A DNA stretch of 64,000 bases from Centrapalus pauciflorus (Eukaryota > Streptophyta > Magnoliopsida > Asterales > Asteraceae): contig JAANYP010004305.1 of the NCBI GenBank assembly GCA_020465985.1, forward strand, positions 46,954 through 110,953, in the 5' to 3' direction. Every line of letters begins with the position of its first letter. Within the stretch, counting starts at the first letter, position 1. Shown here in pieces: positions 10,256-22,093 of the stretch. A program made the translations under genes and the position numbers. The notes under the pieces are model-generated. The model saw only the letters and a program-made list of their open reading frames with translations, was not told the origin of the DNA and did not search any database.

Positions 10256-10979
10256 TACGGAGTGTTCTTGGTGTTCTTCGTGTTCATCTAGATACATTCT
10301 AGGTTTCTTGACGCTAGTTGGACGGTTTTTCTCTCAAAATCGTGTTTTCAAGCTTAGCAAATTCTTATTCGGGAAACACTTTGTGGTTTTTCACATTTTT
10401 TTATCGAAATCATTATTTTTCGTTGGAAAAATAGTGATTTAATCTGCAAAACGTCAAAAAAATCAAAGTGTTAGCCGTTTTTCGAGTTTGCGGCGCTCGA
10501 ATCTAATAGGGGATATTAGGGTTTCACTTAGTGTCGAGTCTAACCAAAATCCGCTCCTTTCGAGTCTGTGTCAGAGGGTTTCGAATCTACCTAGTTTTGA
10601 GTCTGTTGCTTCATTCGAATAGGATCTCGAGTCTAACTTAGTTTCGAGTTTATTTCGAGTTTAGCTTAGTTTCGAATAGGGGTTCGAATCTACCTAGTTT
10701 CGAGTCTGTTGCTTCATTCGAATAGGATCTCGAGTCTAGCTTAGTTTCGAGTTTATTTCGTGTTTAGCTTAGTTTCGAATAGGGGTTCGAATCTGCTGTC
10801 GTTTCGAGTGTGTCTGCCTTCGAATCTAAGGACTGTTCGAATCTGACATAATTGGAATCTAATTATATTCGAATCTATCTAGATTCGAACGAATTAATTC
10901 AATTTAGTTTCGAATTAAATTAATTAAGTTCATATTTAATTAATTCCGAAGAGATGTCAAATCTTCAGAATTCCTAGAA
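10256..10979 (+). other. 5' leader of element F with a 103-bp tandem duplication
   Basis: A roughly 720-nt untranslated leader. From 10580 a 103-bp unit beginning TTCGAATCTACCTAG is present twice (10580-10682 and 10683-10785), followed by a partial third copy. The leader holds dozens of TTCGAA, TCGAGT and TCGAAT motifs. No ORF is supported before the gag ATG at 10980. Confidence 0.7.
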
Positions 10980-13829
10980 ATGGACCACGAGGTCGGGAAG
11001 GCAAACACTCCACCCAAGCTGATGAAAGTCGAAGATTACTACTGGTGGAAAGATCGGTTTACCGATTTCGTGTGCTTTAATGACATGCGCATGTGGGTAT
11101 GTATCGACGAAGGGTATATTCCACCAGTGTCAGAAGTTGAAGGCCGTCAGAAGGTCTTGTCATACCAAATGATGAAGGAGGATGACAAGAAATTGTATGA
11201 AGCCGAAAATAAAGCTTTCTCACTGATCCGCATGGCTTTGCCTCAGGATATACTGCACACGTTTAGGACTCAAAAGACGTCAAAAGAACTTTGGGAGTCT
11301 CTAGAGAAGAGGTGTGAGGGTAATCCTAGGGTTCGTAGAAAGCGTACTGAGTTGTTGAAACAACAGTTTGCGATTTTCAAGGCGATTAAGGATGAACAGC
11401 TGGATGATATCATCACCCGGTTCTATCATCTGTTGACTGAACTTGAAAGTCACGGGATTGAGTTTACTGATACTGACAATAACAACAAGCTTCTTGATGC
11501 CTTACCAGCCAAATGGGCTATGTATGTGGCAATGATCAAGCTGAACGAGGACAAGAATTATTCTCAATCTCTGGATGATATTGTTGGAACGTTGCGGGCA
11601 TATCACTTCGAGCTACTGAAGGCCGAAACCGATTATGAACAAGTCCAAAATCCAGCAATGTATTTTGGAAAGACAACCAAACCTTCAGTAACACCCGAAC
11701 CGAAGACTGCTACAGCGTTTTTCACGGGAGAAACGTCGTCACCAGCAGAGACTGATGACTCATTGAATCGCGCGTTCTTAGGATTAGGAAGATCGGAAGA
11801 ACCGCAATCTCAAGTACAACAACCATCTACATCTCAGAGCTATTCGAAGATGCCAATGAGCGCAAAATCTGCGGAAGAACATCTGAATCTACTTGCTTCT
11901 TTTGTGGCCGCATACGGGAATTGTGTTCAAGGGAAGATTAACGATCCTGCTCTCTGGGATGAGGACTACGATTAGGTCGATCCTGATGATCTTGAGGAAA
12001 TGGATCTGAAATGGCAACTGGCCATGGTAACCCAACGGGTTAAGAGATTCATTAAAAGAACTTGGAGGAATCTGCAGATGAACAACAAGGGGATAGGATT
12101 TGATAAGTCCAATGTGAAATGCTACAACTGTCAAGGACTGGGACACTTCGCCAGGGAGTGTCAGAGACCGAAGGTGGAGACATACCAAGGGCAGAGTCAG
12201 CATCAGGGACAGTTCCAAAATCAGTCCCAACAACGATACCTTCCGAGTTCATCATCTGGTCAAGCCAACCTAGCGGGTCTACTATCCAATGTCACTTCAG
12301 ACAGACAGCTAGATGGTACCTATGACTGGAGTTCACATCCTGAGTCGAACGCTATAGCCTTCATGGCTGAAGTTACGGAAACTGGGTGTGATGGGGACGA
12401 GCAGATCACACGGGACAGCAGTCCGATGTGGGTAGAGAAGGCGAATGATCAGACAGTGCTGGAGTTTGCTGCTCAGATGGCCAACATGGAATCTGATAAC
12501 TCTAAGGTTAGTCTGACTTACTCTCTTTTTCGTGAATTATGTGCGTTGTGTGTTACTTCTAATGATAGGTTAAATCTAGTCTTAGAATCACATAAAACCA
12601 TATCTGCTCAAAATGAGAACTTAAAAATTGAAAATGCTAGCCTAAATGATATCAAACAAGATCTTAAAGAAAAGCTTAAGGCAGATGCTCAAGACGTAAT
12701 AGTTCTAAAAGACAAACTGAGTGAGCAGTGTGTTAGGATAGAGCTAATGTATGAGCACGTAGAGGCCTTAACCAAAAGTCTTAAGGACAAGGACATAGAG
12801 CTAGCTGAAACAAAGGTTAAGGTAGCAGAGGCGAATAGCAAGTTGGAAAAGTTTAGGAATTCAAGCCTAAACCTAGGGAAAGTTTTAGATGCCCAAAGAC
12901 AATCTAAGAAGCCCGTAGGTCTAGGATTTCACGAAATTCCTCCACCTTTCAATGCAAACTATGTGCCTCAGCCTCAGGAGAAAACTGACAAATCAGTAAA
13001 CTTAGAGGACCTACCTACACCGACACCAGAGCCTATAGTTGAAAATACACCTAAGGTGGCTGACTCAACCGTCAAGGTTAAGATAGTCAAATTTGTGTCT
13101 TCCTCCAGTGAAACACCTACAGGAAAACAGAAAATTGCTTGGGCTGATCAGGTCGATGAGCCAGTCGCCATAGATGTACCAAAGGAGATAGACACTAGTG
13201 AGACGCCTAGATCTAAGGGAACACACAAAAAGTCCATAGATAAGATGTCTTGCTTCAGATGTCACGAGAAGGGGCATGTTGCTTCTCACTGTCCGCTTAG
13301 GAAAGCCGATGTTACACCTAAGACAGTGAACCCAACACCTGTTAAGCCCTCAACCAGTGTGGCAAGCACGAGTAGTTCTCAAAGTACCGAGAAAGCTGTG
13401 CAGGCCGCACCCAAACAAGTTGTGAAAAACACACCGGTTAAAGTTGGACCAAAGGAAGTGATTAGGACAAATTCACCGAATCGTGTCATTAATCAATCTA
13501 GGTCAGCACCACAACAAGTCTATAGGAGCACAACACCTAGCAGGTCACACACTCCAGTTAGGTCTCACACTCCAGTTAGACAGTATGCACCGGTAAGAGC
13601 TCAGGGATCACAGTCCGAAATGCCATATAATAGAAATTATTCTAGAGCTCCACAACAAATGCCTACTCCAAGGCAAAGAGTGAACTTAAATCACTCAGCA
13701 CCACAACAGACTCCAGTTCAAAGAACCAAGTCACCTGAAAGGCGAGATGGGTATTTGAAAGAGTTCAAGTATGTGGACGAGAATGGTATTACCAAGTCAG
13801 TCATGGCTTGGGTTCCCCGTGATAACTAA
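10980..13829 (+). pseudogene. Sirevirus-type gag with two zinc knuckles, one nonsense mutation (element F)
   Basis: Gag forms the particle and packages element RNA. The frame starts with MDHEVGK at 10980 and is about 950 codons long, much longer than gags of most copia lineages, as in Sireviruses. The N-terminal half is the retrotransposon gag domain (WWKDRF, LWESLEKRCEG, LLDALPAKW). Zinc knuckle 1, CYNCQGLGHFAREC, is near residue 380. A long helical coiled-coil-like stretch follows (about residues 500-640). Zinc knuckle 2, CFRCHEKGHVASHC, is near residue 758. The C-terminus is rich in basic and SHTPVR repeats. A single TAG at 11973-11975 breaks the frame. The gag TAA at 13827-13829 is in the same frame as the following protease. 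Confidence 0.88.
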
Positions 13830-13850
13830 CCTATTTTCTTTCATGTGCAG
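13826..13850 (+). promoter_or_regulatory. Branch-point and 3' splice-site-like motif at the gag-pol junction (element F)
   Basis: CTAAC (13826-13830) contains the gag stop TAA. It is followed by a pyrimidine run and CATGTGCAG with AG at 13849-13850. The protease frame starts right there without an ATG. Elements B, E and D show the same arrangement. Confidence 0.55.
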
Positions 13851-15335
13851 GAGATTACCACAGGTCCAAACAACAAGTGGTTCGTCGATAGTGGATGTTC
13901 CAGGCACATGACAGGGGAACGAGGTCTACTTACAGACTTCAAGGGTGGGAATCAGGGATTCGTATCATTCGCTGGTAACAAGGGTGGAAATATCACGGGT
14001 ACCGGAGTGGTCACTAATGGGACAATCACGTTGGACCAAGTTTATCACGTTGATAAACTGGTTCACAATCTCATTAGTGTATCTCAAATCTGTGATAAGA
14101 AGAACTCAGTGTTACTTACTGACACTGAGGCGTTAGTGCTAAAGCCGGGATTCAAAATTCCTGAAGAATGGGTATTGATGCAGGCGCCAAGGAAGAATGA
14201 CTTGTACATGCTAGATATGAACAAGCCGGAGAGTTCAATGGGGCCAATTTGTCTATTATCCAAAGCTTCGAAAACGGAATCCGTACTGTGGCACAGACGC
14301 ATGGCTCACCTGCACCTAAGGAAGATGAATTACATAATGAATAATGGACTGGTGCAGGGTGTGCCTATGAAGAGCTTTCAGTTCGAGGACAAGTGTCTAC
14401 CGTGCATGAAGGGCAAGCAACATAAAAAGACACACAAGTCCAAGAAGTAGAACTCCATACCCTCAACATTCGATTTGTTGCATATGGACCTTTTCGGCCC
14501 TATCAACAAAAGGAGTATAGGAGGTAGTAGGTTTTGTTTAGTTATCACTGATGATTACTCACGTTTTTCTTGGGTTTTCTTTTTAGGTACAAAGGACGAG
14601 ACGGCTTCCAAGCTTATCGGGTTCTTAGACCAAGTGGAGAACTCCTACGGCACAAGGGTTAAAAATATTTGTAGTGATAATGGGACTGAATTCAAAAACA
14701 CTGTAATTGGTGTATATTGCCTATCAAAGGGCATAGTGCATCAATTCAGTGCACCATATGAACCTCCACAAAATGGGGTGGCCGAACGTAAAAATAGAAC
14801 ATTGATTGAGGCTGCAAGGACTATGCTTTCGGATTCAAAGCTTCCTACCATGTTTTGCGGGGAGGCAGTGAATACCGCGTGCCATATATTAAACCGAGTC
14901 CTTACAGTCAAATCTTTGAACAAAACATGTTATGAAATTTTGAATAAACGGCCACCTAATTTAACTAGATTCGAACCGTTTGGGGTACCATGCACTCTTT
15001 TACGAACAAAACATCAACCGAAGTTTGGTGAAAAGGCTGACGAAGGATACTTCCTAGGTTATGTGCCGAACTCACCAAACAAACGGGTTTTTAACAAAAC
15101 AAATGGTACTGTGGAGATTGTGTATAATATTGAAGTCACAAGTTATACACATGAACCCCAAACTGGTCCGGAATGGTTATTTGACTATGATAAATTGTTT
15201 GAGTCATTTAACATTCCTTTGGATCATAATGCAGGTACAATCGACAAAGACATGGCGACGTTGCATCTGAATGACGATGGCCATATCTTTCCGAGGACTA
15301 CGTTTGAATCCACATCCGAGCCTACTGCGACTGTG
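13845..15335 (+). pseudogene. Copia protease and integrase (element F pol, truncated)
   Basis: The protease catalytic motif is DSGCSRHMTG near 13876. The integrase zinc-binding region has LWHRRMAHLHLRKM and CLPCMKGKQH. The catalytic core has HMDLFGP, SDNGTEFKN and ENGVAERKNRT-like blocks (here PPQNGVAERKNRT). There is no ATG at the start; the frame opens with GTG CAG GAG after a splice-acceptor-like site and is in the same frame as gag. A TAG near 14448 separates the zinc-binding region from the core. At about 15335 the frame runs into chromovirus sequence and terminates. Protease cleaves the polyprotein; integrase inserts the cDNA. RT and RNaseH are absent from this copy. Confidence 0.87.
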
Positions 15336-16369
15336 GAAGTGGTATGACATTACTATGGACTTCATTGTGAGACTTCCACGGACTGTGCGTGAAAATGATA
15401 TTATTTGGGTTATCGTTGATCCAGCTCACGAAGAGCACTCACTTCTTAGCTTTCACGGAACTATATCGACTGATCAGTTAGCGTGTCTCTACATCAGCGA
15501 GATTGTGGCTAGGCATGGGGTTCCAAGATCGATTACGTCTGATAGAGATAGTTGAATTGTGTCGCAATTCTGGCAGAGCTTTCTAAGACAGCTAGGTACC
15601 AAAGTTCAGCTGAGTACAAGATATCATCCTCAGACAGGGGGTCAGACTAAGTGGACGAACCAAACGTTGGAGGACATGCTTCGAGCATGTGTCATTGATT
15701 TCGGGGTAGCTGGGATTTACATTTTCCACTTGTTGAGTTTGCCTATAATAACAGCTACCATGCGTCTATTGGCATCCCTCCGTTTGAGGTTCTCTATGGG
15801 CGGAAGTGTTTGACGCCTGTGTGTTGGGGTGAGGTTAGGTAGCGTCCTATCAGCGGGCCCGAGATTTTATAGGAGACTAGACACAACGTCTCTATGATTC
15901 AGGAGAGGATTAGGACAGCTCAGAGCCGGCAGAAGAGTTATGTTGATCGCCGGATGTCAGATTTAGAATTCCAAGTTGGAGACTCCATGATGCTGAAGGT
16001 CTCACCCTGGAAAGGGATTATACGGTTCCGGAGACGGGGTAACCTTGGTCCCCGTTATATTGTGTCGTTCGAGGTTGTTGAGAGGATTGGAGATCAGGCT
16101 TATCTCCTGGATTTTCCCTCAGAGTTATCTGAAGTTCATAATGCATTTCACGTCAGTCATCTTCGCAAGTGATTGGCCAGCGATGATCAGCAAGTGCCCT
16201 TATCTGACATTGAGGTCGATAATAGACTCCCGTATGCGGAGCATCCTGAGGCAGTGACAGACAAAAAGGTGAAGAAGCTACGCTACAAAGAGGTGGCGTT
16301 AGTATTAGTACAGTGAAAGCATCATAAGGGTACTAGCGCCACCTGGGAGCCAGGAGTTAGAGATGCGTA
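15336..16369 (+). pseudogene. Ty3/gypsy chromovirus integrase C-terminal half and chromodomain-like tail
   Basis: The catalytic core appears as MDFIVRLPRTVRENDIIW, then HGVPRSITSDRDS and YHPQTGGQT, followed by RQKSYVDRRMSDLEF and a GVHxxFHVSHLRK-like block (here EVHNAFHVSHLRK). The tail reads TDKKVKKLRYKEV and GTSATWEPG. It is homologous to the minus-strand copy at 22094-23135. Stops occur near 15553, 15811, 15839, 15870 and 16313, and frames shift near 15700-15890. The left edge abuts element F with a few bases of shared sequence (TGGAAG), suggesting an illegitimate-recombination junction. Confidence 0.85.
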
Positions 16370-16508
16370 GCCGTTATCCACACCTATTCGTTTCGAGTCA
16401 GTTTGGATCATTCCGCAATCCAAACCTGTTTGTAATTAACATTTGTTAATATATACATACATACAATCATTGAGAAATAGTGTGTTCTAAATTAATTAGT
16501 TGTATTCA

Positions 16509-16522
16509 CCCCCCCCCCCCCC
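16509..16522 (+). repeat. Poly-C tract (14 C)
   Basis: An uninterrupted run of 14 C lies just before the probable LTR start. A base count in such a run may be an assembly or sequencing uncertainty. Confidence 0.9.
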
Positions 16523-16528
16523 TTTCCA

Positions 16529-17645
16529 GTAACATACTTAGGAAACCTTTGGGACCTACAACGTGGAATTATTTAATTGGGTTAGTTTAAATATTATTAT
16601 CGAGTTGGACGAATTATTGAGTTATGCGTGGAACCGTCATGTGATGAGATTTTGGGTTAACCGAGTTACGGAATTAAGATTTTATAAAAGATTATAATCT
16701 TTGTAATTGTTGATTAATTTGGGACCCAGTGATATAAGGTTGTGTTTTGTGATAACGGGATCGGATATTGGGAATCGAACTGAGTTATAAATCCAAAACG
16801 TATAAATATGAGAGCTTCTTGGTTGCTTGCTTTCATTTATTCCTCCCATAACCAGAAAATTGTGTGTGTTTGTGTGTGTGTTTAAATCCCAATAGCAACA
16901 GCAACTAAATTGAAGAATTGAGTGGGAATTTTAGTTACAAATCTTCATCAACTTCTTCCTTTAAGTTTAGGTGAGTTTCGAGTCTCAAATTCGTGGGTTA
17001 TATGTTGTTGATTGTTATGAGTTAATTGATTGAGATTTTATGTGTTTCTGAGAAAATTCGGAATAAATTAAGCGAGTAATATCAAGCTGGTAAGGAGATA
17101 GGGATTAAATCCCTTGGGTTGTGATAAAGCAGAGCAGAACCGCCTCTATTCGTCCGTGAGCGCAGCCGCGATCCCAAGATCGCGGGCCGCGATGTTCTTG
17201 AGAAGAGCTCGGGTCGCATTTCCCTGGGCTTGATAGCTCTCAGGCGGTTCAGGGCGAGCGCGGGCCGCGTTGTGAGGAGCACGGCAACGATGGGAAGCGC
17301 GACCGGGATCGAGAGAGCGCGACTGTGATGGCCAACGCGGTCGCGATCCAACTAGGGTTAGATTTAGGGTTTTGGGCTTCGTGAGTCTTGTGTTTAGGCA
17401 TTTGGGCTTGTGTATTTTCTTTGTGATTCAAGGGTCTCGAGTTGATAGGGTTGGGGATACGGGCAAGGAACCGAGACTTGAGGAGTGACTTTCCACGGTC
17501 AGGTGAGTTTGCATTTTTTTCTGAGATACATGAACGATTATTTATTTAATACTTGCATGATCTTTTACAGAGCTTTCTTACGAGATCATTATGAGTTTAT
17601 ACGAGTTTTATACCGAGCTATTATCATGCCTGTATTACTGAGCTT
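16529..17645 (+). repeat. Chromovirus 3' LTR, plus orientation (left arm of an inverted LTR pair)
   Basis: It follows the integrase tail at the expected distance. From about 16562 it aligns with the reverse complement of 17646-19516 (shared blocks such as TTTTATAAAAGATTA and GACGGGATCGG-like sequence). The first 30 bases are diverged, so the start is approximate. It contains a CG-rich stretch at about 17150-17350. The 3' end is missing. Confidence 0.6.
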
Positions 17646-18368
17646 TCTTGTGAACTGAGTTTATTGAGAAATGTGTTTCATTATAACCTCAGTATCAAAA
17701 CTCACTCATCATAATCTCAGTATCAAAACTCAGTAAAAGATCAAGCAAGTATAAAACAAATAATCGTATAGGTTTCTCAGAAAACATGCAAACTCACCTG
17801 ACCCTGAAATCTCACTCCTCAAGTTTCGGTTCACTGCTCGTATCCCAACCCTACCAACTCGAGACACTGGAATCACAATATAATAAACCCAATATCACAA
17901 ACACAACTCAACAATTCTATACACAATTCCCAAGTATCACACACAAACCTTAATGCTCAAACACATGTCGCGAATATCCCAAAACCCTAACCCTAAACCC
18001 TACCCGGAATGCAGCCACGCTCAAGGAGTCGCGGTCGTGCTAACCATCGCGGTCGCGCTCTCTTGATCTCGGTCAGGATCCTCATAGTGGTTGAGCCCAT
18101 CTCGGTGCTGCCCGAGCTCGACCCTTAACCGCTTGCGACTCATCGCGCCCCGCGCTCGAAACATCGCTGCCTGAGCTCGTGTTTCAAGAACATCGCGGTC
18201 CACGATTAGGGGATGGCGGCCGCGCTCACGGACGAACAACAACAGTATGCTCTGTTTCTTCTCAGACAAGGGGATATACCCCCGAACAAAATCTCAGCTC
18301 GATATATCCCAACAATATTATCCTGAATTTACTCATTAACATATATAAACTCAATTCAATCATTTAAC

Positions 18369-18535
18369 TGTGACATCCCATATTGGTGGGGCGAGAGAAA
18401 CCAATAGACCCTTATAAGGGTGAGGTAACTCTCCACCAACAAGGCGCATTTTGGCATGAAAACAAAATCGTGAGGCACCATGTTGGGGTGACCAAAGTGG
18501 ACAATATCCTTTTCCGGTGGGCTTGGGTTGTTACA
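18369..18535 (+). repeat. Solo TRIM LTR (167 bp)
   Basis: TGTGACATCCCATATTGG to GGGTTGTTACA. It is closely similar to both LTRs of the complete TRIM at 18645-19034 but lacks a primer site on its right (AATATTTTTTG follows). I could not find a clear target-site duplication. Confidence 0.75.
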
Positions 18536-18644
18536 AATATTTTTTGATAAATTTTTCAAAAGTCGCAAACTCACGAGTGCGTCAATCAGACTATGATAAA
18601 TAGAAAAAAAGGCAATAATAAAGATAGTTACGCAGCAAATGTAT

Positions 18645-19034
18645 TGTGACATCCCACATTGGTAAACCAAGAGACCCTTATATGGGTGATTCACTCTTCT
18701 CCAACAGGATGCGTTTTGGGATAAAAACAAAACTGTGAGGCACCGTGTTGGGGTGACCAAAGTGGACAATATCATGTCCCGGCGGGCTTGGGCTATTTAC
18801 AAATGGTATCAGAGTCGGGCATTGGACCAATATGCACAGCTTAACAATGTGTCCCAAATGGGGGAGGATTGTGACATCCCACATTGGTGGGCAAGAGAAA
18901 GCAAATGACCCTTATAAAGGTGAGGTAACTCTCCCCCAACAGCTTGCGTTTTGGGATGAAAACAAACCGTGAGGCACCGTGTTGGGGTGACCGAAGCGGA
19001 CAATATCCTGTCCCGGTGGGCTTGTGCTATTACA
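18645..19034 (+). mobile_element. Complete TRIM (terminal-repeat retrotransposon in miniature), 390 bp
   Basis: The left LTR (18645-18801, 157 bp, TGTGACATCCC...TTACA) is followed by the primer site TGGTATCAGAGTC at 18804-18816. After an internal domain of only about 68 bp there is a polypurine tract (ATGGGGGAGGA, about 18859-18868) and the right LTR (18870-19034, 165 bp). This is the full set of cis signals without coding capacity, as defined for TRIMs; replication would need proteins from an autonomous partner. It sits inside the minus-oriented chromovirus LTR. A target duplication is not evident. Confidence 0.88.
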
Positions 19035-19516
19035 TAATAATCCTTAACAACTCAAAATTCAAGTTTTGTTGCTCAAACTCACCTTGAACCCTTTGAAGAA
19101 CAAGTTGATACAAAGAAAATGAGATGGTGATTAGCAGCTTAATCCTCAGTTATGGTCGCTGCTAGAACAAAAACACACACACCACACTTAACTTTCTGTT
19201 TAGGAAATGAAACTATGTAGCAAGCATCTAACTAGGTGAAACTTAATTATATACGTTTTTGGATTAACTCAGCTCGATACCCAATTCCCGATCCCGTCAT
19301 CACAATTCAGAAGTTTATATCACCGGGCTCCAAATTAATCATTACTTAACAAGATTGTAATCTTTTATAAAACATAATCTCATAACTCGATTAACTCATA
19401 ATCTCGTCACGTGATGATTTCGCGTAAAACTCAATATTTGATCCCACTCAATATTAGATTATATATCAACCCAATTACTTAATTTCACGTATCTTACCCA
19501 AAATTGGGATGTTACA

Positions 19517-20606
<1,090 letters not shown>

Positions 20607-20613
20607 CTAAATC

Positions 20614-20632
20614 TATATATATATATATATAT
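20614..20632 (+). repeat. (TA)n at the left edge of element H
   Basis: A short TA run directly abuts the H LTR. A much longer TA run abuts the other LTR at 31979, so H probably inserted into a TA microsatellite. Confidence 0.85.
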
Positions 20633-22046
20633 TATAACACCCTCTTTTCACAAATAAAAGCCACGTCAATATAACATCATAAGTAGCATTTTCGCAAGTA
20701 TCTCATAATACACATGTCAGGGGTTTACACTAATCACAGTTAATTAAAAACTTTCATAAAACAACTTTACACAAATCACATGTCTCATACCAATCAACTT
20801 GGCAGCTAAACGGTCATACACAACTGATCAGTAGCTAACTATCATAATCATACCAACATAGATAGACAGATTCTCAAAAGCAACTGTCAGCATACAGCAG
20901 ATACACATATACAAGGTCTCTGATCAATCCAGGCTCCTACTTCGGCAGCGGCCGCGGCTGTAACCCCACTGTCTGACTGCCTGAGACACATTAGACTCGA
21001 AAACGTAAGTTGGGAAGCTCATGAGTACGCGAGTGTTAGACTCTGCAGAAATAACATAGAGCGTACACAAAGCACATAAAGAATCACTGATAGTTCAATC
21101 ACGATAACACAGATACTCGGAGATGCTCAAAACTCAAGGTACATCTAAACTAAAGGGGACGTCGTTCCCCAACAAATAGACCGCACACAGCAGTGGTTAC
21201 CTACATAGTAAGCACAGGAGAAACCTGGCAATAAACACTGCTTTATACACAGTCTCATACTTCGTGACTGGTTAGGGACAGTCAGCCTGCACGATCACAC
21301 ATCATGGATACTCGGGGATCTCATACACATAACGCATATAATAAGCTTGATAATATCATACCTGAGTCGCCACATCTCTGTCTCATACACATATCACAAG
21401 ATACTAACACAACTCATAAAATAAACGCGCTTTTGAAAAGGAACTCGAGTACTCACCTATTCACTGAATCACCTGCTGAATAGAACTCTATCGTGGCTCG
21501 GTACGCGGTTTTCAGCACCAGAAATACATAAAAGTCATATATAACTATATCCTACATGCTGTAAAGCCAAACCCATGAACTCAACAACATCCATCACGAA
21601 TTTACCCCACTAAATCAAAAATTCTTACCTCTTGGAATTAAGAACACAAGGATGGTGAAGAAGATGAATTCCAGCAATCCATTTTAAACGTGGGAGGCTT
21701 TTTCTTGCTGCTTCAGCGTACGCCACACACACACACACACTACACACTCTCAATTTCCAATTTTGGCAGGACGAAGAAAAGGATTTCAAATAAGCCTTAT
21801 ATATATATTTCCATTTTAGGCAAGTTCCTGACCCAAATAATCTGAACCCGATATCGCAATTTCACTATTAATATCATTTTAACCCATTTAAATCCACAGT
21901 CTCATAATTATAATAAATCCATTAAAAAATAACCTGGCGACACGTATAATCCACTAATCAAGATTCTATTCAGCCAACGCAATAATAATAAATTAAATAT
22001 CCACTAAGATAATTACACGTATCAGGCTCGTATCCGGGATGTTACA
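20633..22046 (-). repeat. 3' LTR of element H (1414 bp)
   Basis: The minus-strand sequence runs TGTAACATCCCGGATACGAG to GAGGGTGTTATA. It is closely similar to 30095-31978 except for the extra 475 bp in the latter. It contains the CAGCGGCCGCGGC-type GC block near 20945 and a short CA repeat near 21724. Confidence 0.88.
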
Positions 22047-22061
22047 AATCATCCCCTCTTA
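22047..22061 (-). promoter_or_regulatory. Polypurine tract of element H
   Basis: On the minus strand AAGAGGGGATGATT directly precedes the LTR start TGTAACATCCC. It primes plus-strand synthesis. Confidence 0.8.
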
Positions 22062-22093
22062 ATAAGATTCCGTCTTGGAATCGAACTCGGAGG

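Larger units (their letters stand above)
9593..15335 (+). mobile_element. Element F: 5' half of a Sirevirus-like Ty1/copia retrotransposon
   Basis: This fragment keeps the 5' LTR, primer site, leader, gag, protease and integrase of the same family as A, B, C and E. It ends abruptly at about 15335 in the linker after integrase, where chromovirus integrase sequence begins. RT, RNaseH, env-like ORF and 3' LTR are missing. The leader is dominated by TTCGAA and TCGAGTC motifs. Confidence 0.88.
17646..19516 (-). repeat. Chromovirus-type LTR, minus orientation, containing TRIM insertions
   Basis: On the minus strand it begins TGTAACATCCCAATTTTGGG at 19516 and runs left to about 17646, where it meets its plus-oriented relative. 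The part from 18369 to 19034 is inserted TRIM DNA. A CG-rich tract lies at about 18005-18240. No pol sequence of its own is adjacent, so it is a truncated or solo LTR. Confidence 0.65.

Noticed and set aside
10580..10790. CRISPR-like direct repeats
   Set aside because: A two-copy 103-bp tandem duplication in a plant retrotransposon leader has no spacers and no array structure.
18356..19003. Overlapping minus-strand ORFs of 64-139 residues with similar sequences
   Set aside because: They are antisense readings of three TRIM LTR copies, which is why they resemble each other.
18369..19034. Cassandra-type TRIM carrying a 5S rRNA-like promoter
   Set aside because: I looked for 5S rRNA blocks in the LTR and did not recognise any, so only the general TRIM label is used.
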